Shown piece by piece: positions 1-6,234 of a stretch of 8,806 nt of DNA. The DNA comes from Nocardioidaceae bacterium. GTDB taxonomy: Bacteria; Actinomycetota; Actinomycetes; Propionibacteriales; Nocardioidaceae. The position numbers were made by a program, and so were the translations under genes. A model generated the notes under the pieces. That model saw only the letters and a list, made by a program, of their open reading frames with translations, was not told the origin of the DNA and searched no databases. Numbering within the stretch: the stretch's first letter is position 1; the number at the start of each line of letters is the position of its first letter. Location of the stretch: the NCBI GenBank assembly GCA_013698435.1, contig JACCVA010000062.1:1-8806 (forward strand), read 5' to 3'.

Positions 1-274
1 CGTTGATCCGGTCGAGTGCCCAAAGAGCGTCGGAGACCGGGTCGGGCGTCCCGTGCTCGGCGTTCCATCCCCGAAACCGGTAGCGCAGCAGGTAGACGGC
101 GCACTGGGGAGCGGCCTGACGCAAACCGAAGTAGATGTCGAACATGCGAACGTAGGAGAGCTGCCAGCGAGACGTCGGCATGTGGCTGCGCTCGCGTCCG
201 CCGTGCAGCACCAGCACTGCCGAGGGAGCGCCTTTGCGGCCACCGCGAAGCGACAGGGAACGAGTCTCAGTCAT
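1..274 (-). CDS. alpha/beta hydrolase, N-terminal part (runs off left edge)
   Basis: The reading frame is open from an ATG at 274-272 to the window edge, giving 91 residues with no stop. After a short polar N-terminus the protein shows AVLVLHGG at about residues 19-26, which matches the first core strand and oxyanion-loop HGG of alpha/beta hydrolases. A second strand, AVYLLRYRFRGWN, lies near 59-71. It is followed by DPVSDALWALDRI, the helix in which relatives often organise the substrate pocket before the nucleophile elbow. The nucleophile Ser and the rest of the triad lie outside the window, so substrate and activity cannot be told. No signal peptide is seen, so it is probably cytoplasmic. 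In-frame ATGs at 283 and 286 are alternatives. I prefer 274 because GATGAT, a -10-like hexamer, ends 7 nt before it and no Shine-Dalgarno sequence is visible. It is divergent from the propeller gene. Confidence 0.82.
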   Translation of the reverse strand, partial: MTETRSLSLRGGRKGAPSAVLVLHGGRERSHMPTSRWQLSYVRMFDIYFGLRQAAPQCAVYLLRYRFRGWNAEHGTPDPVSDALWALDRIN

Positions 275-281
275 GCGAGAC

Positions 282-287
282 ATCATC
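282..287 (-). promoter_or_regulatory. candidate -10 element of the alpha/beta hydrolase gene
   Basis: GATGAT on the minus strand matches four of six positions of TATAAT, including the key A2 and T6. It ends 7 nt before the ATG at 274, the spacing expected if transcription begins at or next to the start codon. No convincing -35 is seen. The match is short and would be weak alone; the repeat of this pattern at other genes in the window supports it. Confidence 0.35.
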
Positions 288-301
288 GCTGAGGCCGCGT
301 G

Positions 302-313
302 GGAAGGCCTTCC
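302..313. repeat. 12-bp perfect palindrome in a divergent promoter region
   Basis: GGAAGGCCTTCC is a perfect palindrome between the divergent alpha/beta hydrolase and propeller genes. Its centre is about 20 bp upstream of the hydrolase's candidate -10 and just upstream of the propeller gene's -35. It is a possible operator for a dimeric regulator. Several 12-bp palindromes are expected by chance in a GC-rich window, so the case rests on position only. Confidence 0.3.
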
Positions 314-328
314 TGGGGCCACGAGCCG

Positions 329-358
329 TTGCCGTCGGTCGCCGCAGACCTCTAGTGT
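329..358 (+). promoter_or_regulatory. candidate promoter of the secreted propeller gene
   Basis: TTGCCG (329-334) and TAGTGT (353-358) are separated by 18 bp and resemble a housekeeping-sigma -35/-10 pair. The -10 ends 8 nt before the ATG at 367, so the transcript would begin at or within a base or two of the start codon. No Shine-Dalgarno sequence precedes the ATG, which fits leaderless translation. Confidence 0.5.
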
Positions 359-366
359 CGGGTGCC

Positions 367-1461
367 ATGTCGACGCATCGCCGCTTGTCCACCGCGCTCA
401 CAGCAACCGCAGTCAGCACCATGGTCTGCATCTTGGCCATCGCTCCGCTCGCCACCGCCCACGGCGACCATTCAGAGGGCCGTCGGGACGCGCCGCACTC
501 GACGTACGACTGGCGGATCACGCCGACGGGGAGCGGCGATGAGTTCCGTGGGATCTTCGTGGTCGACCGGCGTACGGCGTGGGTCAGCGGCGAGAACGGC
601 ACGGTGCTGCGCACGACGGACGCGGGCGCCTCGTGGAGTGACGTCTCCCCGGTCGACGCGGCGGGGCTCGCGCTGCGCGACGTGGAGGCGTTCGATGACG
701 AGCGCGCGGTGACGCTGTCGATCGGCCCCGGCGCCGACTCGCGCATCTATGCGACCGATGACGGTGGGCAGAGCTGGACCGAGACGTTTCGCAACACCGA
801 GCCCACGGCGTTCTACGACTGCATGGCGTTCGGCCCCGGCGGCCGTGGACTCGCTCTCAGCGACCCGGTCGACGGTTACTTCCGCCTCGCCCGCACAACG
901 GACTATGGCCGCACCTGGGCGGTACAGAGCGACGCGGGGATGCCCACTGCCGAAGACGGCGAGTTCGCCTTCGCTGCCAGCGGCACCTGCGTCGTGTCCG
1001 GCCCCGGTCACACCTACTGGTTCGCGACGGGCGGCGTGGACCAGCCCCGCATCTTCCGCTCTGCTGACGGCGGTCGATCGTGGTCGGCCACCGAGACGCG
1101 GCTGCGTGGCGGGCTGTCGTCCGGTGTCTACTCGATCGACTTCCGCGACCCCCGACACGGCGTCATCGTCGGTGGGGACTACGCCGACGAGGACAACGGC
1201 CAGCACGCCGCAGCGGTGTCGCGTGACGGTGGTCGCACGTGGGAGCTGAGCGACGTGCCCGTCAGCGGCTACCGCTCCGGAGTCGCCTACGCCAACGGTC
1301 GCACTGTGATCGCGGTCGGTCCGAACGGCAGCGACGTGAGCTTCGACGGCGGACGGACGTGGCAGTCGTTCGACGATGACCGCTATGACGGGGTCCAGTG
1401 CGCACGGAGCGCCTGCTGGGCGTCGGGCACCGACGGCCGCGTCGCCCGCCTGAACCGCTGA
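367..1461 (+). CDS. secreted Asp-box (BNR/Ycf48-like) beta-propeller protein
   Basis: This is a 364-residue exported protein. Residues 1-31 form a signal peptide: basic MSTHRR, a hydrophobic core, and likely cleavage after ATA at 29-31. Six Asp-box motifs of the S/T-x-D-x-G-x-S/T-W type follow at 83-90, 130-137, 177-184, 232-239, 285-292 and 325-332, spaced 40-55 residues apart. This is the pattern of sialidase-like and Ycf48-like beta-propellers. Asp boxes are structural turns and do not show enzymatic activity; I see no sialidase arginine triad that I could defend. Two Cys pairs (152/208 and 345/350) could form disulfides outside the cell. The frame is open much further upstream, to position 16, but that part overlaps the hydrolase gene and is Arg/Ala-rich. 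The ATG at 367 is chosen for the signal peptide and the promoter spacing. Ligand and role are unknown; binding or scaffolding is an inference. Confidence 0.85.
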   Translation: MSTHRRLSTALTATAVSTMVCILAIAPLATAHGDHSEGRRDAPHSTYDWRITPTGSGDEFRGIFVVDRRTAWVSGENGTVLRTTDAGASWSDVSPVDAAGLALRDVEAFDDERAVTLSIGPGADSRIYATDDGGQSWTETFRNTEPTAFYDCMAFGPGGRGLALSDPVDGYFRLARTTDYGRTWAVQSDAGMPTAEDGEFAFAASGTCVVSGPGHTYWFATGGVDQPRIFRSADGGRSWSATETRLRGGLSSGVYSIDFRDPRHGVIVGGDYADEDNGQHAAAVSRDGGRTWELSDVPVSGYRSGVAYANGRTVIAVGPNGSDVSFDGGRTWQSFDDDRYDGVQCARSACWASGTDGRVARLNR

Positions 1462-1505
1462 CCACGCGCCGCCGCGGGCACCGTCACTCGGTTACACGCG
1501 CGCGG

Positions 1506-1619
1506 ATGGCGGGCGTCACTACGTCGCGATGCCTCCTGCGCGACACCCGGCTGGTGATCGCCTACCTCGCTGCGTTACTTGCGCTCGGCGTATGGGGGCT
1601 CGTCCGGCTGGTCAGCTGA
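1506..1619 (+). CDS. possible small single-span membrane protein
   Basis: This is a 37-codon ORF between the propeller gene and the convergent methyltransferase gene. The protein starts MAGVTTSRCLLRDTR, then has a continuous hydrophobic stretch, LVIAYLAALLALGVWGL, at about residues 16-32. It ends in VRLVS, so a single transmembrane helix is flanked by arginines on both sides. No clear Shine-Dalgarno sequence is seen. TTACAC, about 8 nt upstream of the ATG, is a poor -10. The frame also continues upstream into the end of the propeller gene, so the start is uncertain. I do not recognise a family. Composition alone can produce such an ORF in GC-rich DNA, but the clean membrane segment is better than most shadow frames here. 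Confidence 0.35.
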   Translation: MAGVTTSRCLLRDTRLVIAYLAALLALGVWGLVRLVS

Positions 1620-1637
1620 AGGCCCCACGTGCGGTGG

Positions 1638-2453
1638 TCAGGAGCGCTGGCGTACCGCTTCGTACAGGACGACGGCTGCTGAGGTGGCAACGTTGAGAGA
1701 GTTCACCCGACCGAACATGGGCAGCCTCGCCACGGCGTCGGCCGCTGCGAGCCAGCTGGAGCTCACCCCCTCGTGCTCGGCGCCGACGACGATTGCCGTC
1801 GGCCCGGTCAGGTCGATGTCGGTGATCAGCGCGTCGGCGTCGGGGGACGCCACCACGATCTGCAACTCACGCTCGTGGAGGTATGCCACGACTGAGGCTG
1901 TCGTGTCTGCGGCGATCGGAACCGCGAACACGGTGCCCTTGCTGGCGCGGACGACGTTCGGGTTGCCCCAGTCTGCGACCGGGGACGCAGCGATCACAGC
2001 GTCGACACCAGCCGCCTCGGCGGTGCGCAGCATGGCGCCCAGGTTGCCGGGCTTCTCGACGCCTTCGCACACCAGCACAAGGGGAATGTCCGGCAGGGTG
2101 AGGTCGCCCAACCCGCAGGCGGGATCGGCGACGACGGCGAGCCAACCGTCTGGGCCTTCGCGGTACGACGCCTTCGCGAACGCCGCCTTGCCCAGCGACA
2201 CGACCTCTGCCCCGGCGCGGGCGGCTTCGTCGACAAGCGTCAGCCTGTCCTGGTCGACAAGGTCGGGGGAGTAGAACAGGGCGCGCACCGTGACACCGGC
2301 ATCGAGCGCGAGCCGCAGCTCGTCGTACCCCTCGATCAGGGTGAGGCCCTCGTCATCGCGAGTACGTCGCTTGCGCAGGCTCACCAGCCACTTGACTCGG
2401 GAGTTGGTCTGGCTGGTGATCTGTGCAGGCTGGTCCATGTCGGGCGCGCTCAT
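1638..2453 (-). CDS. SpoU/TrmH-family RNA 2'-O-methyltransferase
   Basis: This 271-residue protein is predicted to transfer a methyl group from S-adenosylmethionine to a ribose 2'-OH in rRNA or tRNA in the cytoplasm. Residues 11-110 fit the L30e-like substrate-binding domain, with the usual SRVKWLVSLRKRRTRDDEGL start and the IEGYDELRLAL segment. The SPOUT catalytic domain shows all three knot motifs. Motif 1 is EKPGNLGAMLRTAEAAGVDAVI (N137, R143). Motif 2 is IVVGAEHEGVS (E226, G229). Motif 3 is LPMFGRVNSLNVATSAAVVLYE (N251, N254). The length is normal for the family. The exact nucleotide target cannot be read from sequence; RlmB-like and TsnR-like relatives share these motifs. A GTG at 2456 is directly upstream in frame. 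I choose ATG at 2453 because a -10-like CATAGT ends 8 nt before it. It is divergent from the histidine phosphatase gene and convergent with the small membrane ORF. Confidence 0.92.
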   Translation of the reverse strand: MSAPDMDQPAQITSQTNSRVKWLVSLRKRRTRDDEGLTLIEGYDELRLALDAGVTVRALFYSPDLVDQDRLTLVDEAARAGAEVVSLGKAAFAKASYREGPDGWLAVVADPACGLGDLTLPDIPLVLVCEGVEKPGNLGAMLRTAEAAGVDAVIAASPVADWGNPNVVRASKGTVFAVPIAADTTASVVAYLHERELQIVVASPDADALITDIDLTGPTAIVVGAEHEGVSSSWLAAADAVARLPMFGRVNSLNVATSAAVVLYEAVRQRS

Positions 2454-2461
2454 CACAACGA

Positions 2462-2467
2462 ACTATG
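2462..2467 (-). promoter_or_regulatory. candidate -10 element of the SpoU methyltransferase gene
   Basis: CATAGT on the minus strand matches TATAAT at four of six positions. It ends 8 nt before the ATG at 2453, which suggests a leaderless transcript. No good -35 is visible. It lies in the 44-bp gap shared with the divergent phosphatase promoter. Confidence 0.4.
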
Positions 2468-2484
2468 GCGCACGGGGTTCTAGC

Positions 2485-2490
2485 TAGAGT
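2485..2490 (+). promoter_or_regulatory. candidate -10 element of the histidine phosphatase gene
   Basis: TAGAGT ends 7 nt before the ATG at 2498 and there is no Shine-Dalgarno sequence, so a leaderless transcript is likely. The hexamer overlaps the end of a CTAGCTAG palindrome (2480-2487). A -35 is not obvious. The two divergent -10 hexamers are only 17 bp apart, so polymerase binding on one strand should exclude the other. Confidence 0.45.
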
Positions 2491-2497
2491 CGCGAAG

Positions 2498-3106
2498 ATG
2501 CGCATCCACCTGGTCCGGCACGGGCGCTCCGCGACCGACCCGACAAGGGCCGCCAAGGACTGGGGTCTGCACGAGGACGCGGCGGCCGGCATCCATCGGC
2601 TTCGTGACAGCGGCGCCTTGCCCGGCACAGCGCTCTGGTTCACATCGTCGGAGCGCAAAGCCGTCGAGACCGCGGCCCTGCTGGGCGCAAGGGATGCGGT
2701 CGGGCTCGACGGCATCCGCGAGGCCGAGCGGTCAGCCGGATGGCTTCCCGGCGACGAGTTCGGGGCGGCGGTGCGTCGTTCGTTCGAGCGGCCCGAGCAG
2801 CCGGCTGTCCCGGGCTGGGAGCCGTTAGCCGCCACCCGGGCGCGCGTCGTCGACGCCGTTCGATCGACGATCACCACGGTCGCGCAGCGCGCCGCGGCCG
2901 CCGACATCGCCCTCGTCGGCCATGGCACAGCCTGGACGATGCTGGTATCCGAGCTCACTGGTACGCCGGCCGATCTGGAGGCATGGGCGCGGCTGTCGAT
3001 GCCCGACCATTGCAGCCTCGACCTTGACGGTTCGCGCCCGGTTGACGGCACCGCCAGCATCGCGTCCAGGTGGGGCAGCTGGGATGACCCGGCGGTGCCG
3101 CCGTAG
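2498..3106 (+). CDS. histidine phosphatase family protein
   Basis: This 202-residue cytoplasmic protein belongs to the phosphoglycerate-mutase-like (branch 1) histidine phosphatase superfamily. The N-terminus MRIHLVRHGRSATD carries the RHG motif, with H8 as the predicted phospho-accepting histidine and R7 as a phosphate ligand. TSSERKAVETAA (49-60) supplies the second conserved Arg (R53). IREAE (73-77) holds the likely proton-donor Glu (E75). LVGHGTA (139-145) supplies the second catalytic His (H142). All four active-site elements are in place, so it is probably active. The family covers mutases, fructose-bisphosphatases, cobalamin-pathway phosphatases and broad phosphatases, and nothing here picks one. 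The ATG at 2498 is chosen because it puts MRIHLVRHG at the N-terminus, as in relatives; the earlier in-frame ATG at 2423 lies inside the divergent gene. It may be transcribed alone, since rlmN has its own upstream signal. Confidence 0.9.
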   Translation: MRIHLVRHGRSATDPTRAAKDWGLHEDAAAGIHRLRDSGALPGTALWFTSSERKAVETAALLGARDAVGLDGIREAERSAGWLPGDEFGAAVRRSFERPEQPAVPGWEPLAATRARVVDAVRSTITTVAQRAAAADIALVGHGTAWTMLVSELTGTPADLEAWARLSMPDHCSLDLDGSRPVDGTASIASRWGSWDDPAVPP

Positions 3107-3143
3107 CGCGCTTGCGTCGGCGTACCGGCCGCTGCGCCCATGA

Positions 3144-3149
3144 GAGACT
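3144..3149 (+). promoter_or_regulatory. candidate -10 element of rlmN
   Basis: GAGACT keeps A2 and T6 of the -10 consensus and ends 9 nt before the ATG at 3159. No Shine-Dalgarno sequence lies in the 51 bp after the phosphatase stop. TTGCGT (3112-3117) is too far upstream to be its -35. This is weak evidence taken alone. Confidence 0.3.
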
Positions 3150-3158
3150 TGCGGTGCC

Positions 3159-4292
3159 ATGCCGGAGTCCATCAAGACCTTGCCGCTCGTGTTCGACGAG
3201 CCGCGCAAAGCCAAGAAACCCCCGCGTCATCTCGCCGACCTCACCGCTGCCGAACGCAAGGCCGCCGTCGAGTCTGCGGGGCTGCCCGGCTACCGCGCCC
3301 GACAGGTCTCACACCATTACTTCTCCCGGCTCGTCGACGACCCGGGAGAGATGACCGACCTGCCGGCCGACCTGCGCGCGCCGCTTGCGGCGGCGCTGCT
3401 GCCGGAGCTGCTCACGCCGATGCACACGCTGGAGGCCGACGGCGGCACTACCCGCAAGACGCTCTGGAAGCTGCACGACGGTGCGCTCGTCGAATCCGTA
3501 CTGATGCGCTATCCCGGGCGTGTCACCATCTGCGTCTCGTCGCAAGCGGGTTGCGGCATGGCGTGCCCGTTCTGCGCGACCGGCCAAGGCGGGCTGCAGC
3601 GAAGCATGAGCACCGGCGAGATCATCGAGCAGGTGCTTGCGGGGGCCCGGTCACTCGCGCGCGGCGAGATACCCGGTGGTCCGGGCCGGGTCTCCAACGT
3701 GGTCTTCATGGGCATGGGCGAGCCGATGGCCAACTACAAGGCTGTCATCGAGTCCGTACGCCGGATGACCGAACCAGCACCCGACGGCCTCGGCATGTCA
3801 GCCCGTGGCATCACGGTGTCGACCGTCGGCTTGGTGCCGCGCATGCTGCAGCTCGCAGAGGAGGGCATCGCGGTGACTCTTGCGCTGTCCCTGCACGCGC
3901 CTGACGACGAGCTGCGCAACGAGCTCGTTCCGATTAACACCCGGTGGAGCGTGCACGAGGCCGTCGCAGCTGCGTGGAACTACGCCAAGGTAACCAAGCG
4001 CCGCGTGTCCGTCGAGTACGCCCTGATCAAGGACATCAACGACCAGGCCTGGCGGGCCGACCTTCTCGGTGACGTGCTCAGGTCGTACGGCGACTGGGGC
4101 TGGGTCCACGTGAACCTGATTCCGCTCAACCCCACTCCCGGCTCGAAGTGGACGGCGTCGCGACCTGAGGACGAGCGTGAGTTCGTCCGCCGGCTGGAGC
4201 TGAAAGGCATCTCGACGACGGTCCGCGACACTCGCGGCCGGGAGATCGACGGCGCCTGCGGCCAGCTCGCGGCCACCACCGCCGCAACGTGA
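3159..4292 (+). CDS. rlmN: 23S rRNA/tRNA adenine C2-methyltransferase RlmN (radical SAM)
   Basis: This 377-residue enzyme methylates C2 of adenine (23S A2503 and tRNA A37 in Escherichia coli) by a radical-SAM, ping-pong mechanism. The iron-sulfur cluster motif CGMACPFC places its three ligand cysteines at 132, 136 and 139. C125, in ICVSSQAGC, sits seven residues before the first, matching the E. coli resolving cysteine. C367, in GACGQL near the C-terminus, matches the methyl-carrying cysteine. Other family blocks are GQGGLQRSMSTGEIIEQV (142-159), VVFMGMGEPMANY (181-193), LSLHAPDDELRNELVPIN (243-260) and NLIPLNPTPGSKW (319-331). It is full length with every known catalytic residue, and has the basic N-terminal RNA-binding region. 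The presence of the second catalytic Cys and the overall match favour RlmN; Cfr acts at C8 of the same base and shares the fold, but chromosomal context and length fit RlmN. Its stop overlaps the next start by GTGA, implying translational coupling. Confidence 0.97.
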   Translation: MPESIKTLPLVFDEPRKAKKPPRHLADLTAAERKAAVESAGLPGYRARQVSHHYFSRLVDDPGEMTDLPADLRAPLAAALLPELLTPMHTLEADGGTTRKTLWKLHDGALVESVLMRYPGRVTICVSSQAGCGMACPFCATGQGGLQRSMSTGEIIEQVLAGARSLARGEIPGGPGRVSNVVFMGMGEPMANYKAVIESVRRMTEPAPDGLGMSARGITVSTVGLVPRMLQLAEEGIAVTLALSLHAPDDELRNELVPINTRWSVHEAVAAAWNYAKVTKRRVSVEYALIKDINDQAWRADLLGDVLRSYGDWGWVHVNLIPLNPTPGSKWTASRPEDEREFVRRLELKGISTTVRDTRGREIDGACGQLAATTAAT

Positions 4293-5131
4293 CCGAGGTC
4301 GTCTCCGCGGCGCTGTCAGTCGGTGGGCTCGAACCTCCGAAGCTCATCGCCTCCGACCTCGACGGCACTCTTCTCGACAGTGCGGGTCAGCTGTCGCGCC
4401 GCACCGCGGATGCGTTGACGGCGGTGCAGGCAATGGGGATCGGGCTCGTCATCGCGACGGCGCGCCCCCCGCGGTGGATGCACGACCTCGCCGAGATCAT
4501 CGGCGACCACGGCGTCGTGATCTGTTCCAACGGCGCCTTTGTTTACGACGTACCTCACCGAACGGTGCTGGCGGAGCGGTCGCTTACCACAGCGGTCGTG
4601 ACCGAGCTGGTGGCCGCGTTGCGTGCGGCGATCCCCGGCATCGCATTCGCGGTCGAGAGCGCGACCGGGTTCAGCCGCGAGCCGGTGTACGTCGACGTGC
4701 ACCGGGCCGCGCCTGACACCCCGGTCCGTGACATCGCCAACCTGCTCGAGCCGTTGCCGGGCAAGCTGCTCGCCCGCGCACCCGAGCTCGACCCGGACGA
4801 GTTCATCGCCGCGGTCACCGATGTGGTCGGCGACGCCGCAGTCGTGAACTATTCCGGCGCAAGCGGCCTCGCCGAGATCAGCGCGGCCGGGGTCACCAAG
4901 GCCGCGGTGCTCGCCGATTGGGCGGCGGAGCGCGGCGTGGGTGCGGAGGACGTATGGGCGTTCGGTGACATGCCCAACGACCTGGCCATGCTGGTTTGGG
5001 CCGGCACGTCGTTCGCGGTGGCCAACGCCCATGCCGACGTGTGCGCGGCGTCGACGTACACCATCGGGAGCAACGACGACGACGGCGTCGCGCAGGTCGT
5101 CGAGCTGCTGCTCAGCCCGTCATCAGACTGA
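4289..5131 (+). CDS. Cof-type HAD-superfamily hydrolase
   Basis: This 280-residue predicted phosphatase of small phosphorylated metabolites has the four HAD motifs. Motif I is SDLDGTLLD, with nucleophile D23 and acid D25. Motif II is VIATARPP, with T57. Motif III is GVTKAAVL, with K204. Motif IV is WAFGDMPNDLAMLVWAG, with D227 and D231. The roughly 110-residue insert between motifs II and III is the C2 cap typical of the Cof/IIB group, which sets substrate choice; the substrate cannot be predicted. The GTG start at 4289 overlaps the rlmN stop in a GTGA junction, so it should be co-transcribed and translationally coupled with rlmN. This places about 15 extra residues before the core, and a start closer to the LIASDLDG strand has no better codon. 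The last 20 bp overlap the end of the convergent LOG-family gene. Confidence 0.9.
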   Translation: MTEVVSAALSVGGLEPPKLIASDLDGTLLDSAGQLSRRTADALTAVQAMGIGLVIATARPPRWMHDLAEIIGDHGVVICSNGAFVYDVPHRTVLAERSLTTAVVTELVAALRAAIPGIAFAVESATGFSREPVYVDVHRAAPDTPVRDIANLLEPLPGKLLARAPELDPDEFIAAVTDVVGDAAVVNYSGASGLAEISAAGVTKAAVLADWAAERGVGAEDVWAFGDMPNDLAMLVWAGTSFAVANAHADVCAASTYTIGSNDDDGVAQVVELLLSPSSD

Positions 5132-6203
5132 CGGCGTCCTCGACGTCGTCGACAAGGTGCAGTGCGGTGGCCATCGGGCGGTCTGCCGCCAGCCGTTCGA
5201 GCAGCGGCCAGGCGGGCAGCTCTTCGGTCCAGTACCGCTTGCCGACCAGCACCATCGGCGTCAACGCATGTTCGGCGGCGTAGTAGTTCTCGCACGCGTC
5301 CTGGAAGATCTCCTGCACCGTGCCTGCTGCTCCCGGCAGGAACACGATGCCGGCGTTGCAATGTCGGAGCAGGGTGTCCTCCCGCAGCGAGTTCTGGAAG
5401 TACTTCGCGATCGACGACGCGAACACGTTCGGCGGCTCGTGGCCGTAGAACCACGTGGGGATGCCGAGTGAGTCCCGCCCGTCGGGCCAGCGCCGGCGCA
5501 CGTCGAAGGCGGCGCGCGCCCACGCGGTCACCGACGGTTTGAACGTCGGCACCGCGGCGAGCGTCGTCAGCGCCTCGTCGATCGCCGAGTCGGCTGGGAG
5601 GTAGGCGCCCAGGTTCGCCGCCTCCATCGCGCCGGGACCGCCGCCGCTGGCGACGTAGAAGCCGCGCTCGACGGCGGCCCGACCGAACCGCGCTGCGTCG
5701 GCATACCGCGGATCGGTGCGTTCCCACGCGTGGCCACCCATCACGCCGGCCACCTGCTTGTCACCAAGGAGCTCTTCGAGCGCGTCGTCGATCGCATGGT
5801 CGTGCAGCGCGCGACCGAGATGACGCGACAGGTCGTCGTCCGACTCGAGCGTCCACCCGTAGACGAGGGCATCGGGTGTCTCGTCGTAGCCCGACTCACC
5901 GATGCCCGAGTAGAGCTCCTCGGGGGTGTAGACCTCCGCCCGGTAAGGGTCGAACGGCAGCGCAGGGATGGTAGGGAAGAGCAGGGCCCCGCCGCTGCGA
6001 AGGTGCGCCTCCGCCTCGTCGGAGACCGCGCTGCCGAGGAAGATGGCGTTGGCAGGCTGCAGCCGGAGAAGCTGGGGCGTCCGCGCCTTCAGGTCTACGC
6101 CCTGCACCCGCCAGCCGCCCATGCTGGAGGCACCGGTCGCCACCTGTGCGTCGAAATCGTCCAAGGACTCGATCTCGACGGTCCGCCGGCTGCGTGGGGG
6201 CAC
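5112..6203 (-). CDS. LOG-family Rossmann-fold nucleotide-binding protein
   Basis: This 363-residue cytoplasmic protein carries the LOG (lysine-decarboxylase-like) domain in its C-terminal two thirds. SGGGPGAMEAANLGAYL (186-202) corresponds to the first signature. FLPGAAGTVQEIFQDA (288-303) corresponds to PGGxGTxxE, with Gly replaced by Ala at the third position and T294 and E297 kept. Characterised LOG proteins hydrolyse the N-glycosidic bond of nucleoside 5'-monophosphates, and some activate cytokinins; this one may do the former. It is longer than the roughly 190-residue minimal LOG proteins, having an N-terminal region of about 145 residues with MGGWRVQGVDL and FLGSAV blocks, as in larger relatives. 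The frame extends to 6293, but residues before the GTG at 6203 are Arg-rich and run into the RIO gene. TAGGCT ends 7 nt before that GTG, so I place the start there. It lies 31 bp after the RIO kinase stop. Confidence 0.85.
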   Translation of the reverse strand: MPPRSRRTVEIESLDDFDAQVATGASSMGGWRVQGVDLKARTPQLLRLQPANAIFLGSAVSDEAEAHLRSGGALLFPTIPALPFDPYRAEVYTPEELYSGIGESGYDETPDALVYGWTLESDDDLSRHLGRALHDHAIDDALEELLGDKQVAGVMGGHAWERTDPRYADAARFGRAAVERGFYVASGGGPGAMEAANLGAYLPADSAIDEALTTLAAVPTFKPSVTAWARAAFDVRRRWPDGRDSLGIPTWFYGHEPPNVFASSIAKYFQNSLREDTLLRHCNAGIVFLPGAAGTVQEIFQDACENYYAAEHALTPMVLVGKRYWTEELPAWPLLERLAADRPMATALHLVDDVEDAVSLMTG

Positions 6204-6210
6204 CCGCCCG

Positions 6211-6216
6211 AGCCTA
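6211..6216 (-). promoter_or_regulatory. candidate -10 element of the LOG-family gene
   Basis: TAGGCT on the minus strand fits TANNNT and ends 7 nt before the GTG at 6203, with no Shine-Dalgarno sequence between. It suggests the LOG gene has its own leaderless transcript in addition to any read-through from the RIO kinase gene. Confidence 0.4.
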
Positions 6217-6217
6217 A

Positions 6218-6230
6218 CGGCGCAGCGCCG
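6218..6230 (-). other. short GC hairpin after the RIO kinase stop
   Basis: CGGCG-CTG-CGCCG on the minus strand can form a 5-bp stem with a 3-nt loop. It begins 4 nt after the RIO kinase stop and is followed by only two T residues. It could weakly terminate RIO transcripts or sit in the upstream part of the LOG promoter. It is too small to call a terminator firmly. Confidence 0.25.
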
Positions 6231-6234
6231 GCGA

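Noticed and set aside
16..366. In-frame upstream extension of the propeller gene on the plus strand
   Set aside because: The translation is Arg/Ala/Pro-rich without family signal, it overlaps the alpha/beta hydrolase gene on the other strand, and a proper signal peptide begins at 367.
472..1206. Long minus-strand open frame opposite the propeller gene
   Set aside because: It mirrors the codon pattern of the real gene in GC-rich DNA and shows no recognisable domain; the plus strand has six Asp boxes and a signal peptide.
1620..1637. CCAC/GTGG stem as a bidirectional terminator between convergent genes
   Set aside because: Only 4 bp of stem and no T-run on either strand.
1579..2274. 231-codon plus-strand frame opposite the SpoU methyltransferase
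   Set aside because: Ser/Thr/Ala-rich low-complexity translation; all three SPOUT motifs are on the minus strand.
3091..3102. GGCGGTGCCGCC as a terminator after the phosphatase gene
   Set aside because: It lies inside the coding end, has too small a loop and no T-run; it is ordinary GC-rich coding sequence.
2353..3141. 262-codon minus-strand frame opposite the histidine phosphatase
   Set aside because: It covers the divergent promoter region and has no domain signal, whereas the plus strand has a complete histidine phosphatase active site.
4316..5032. Long minus-strand frame opposite the HAD hydrolase
   Set aside because: Arg/His-rich shadow translation; the HAD motifs on the plus strand are complete.
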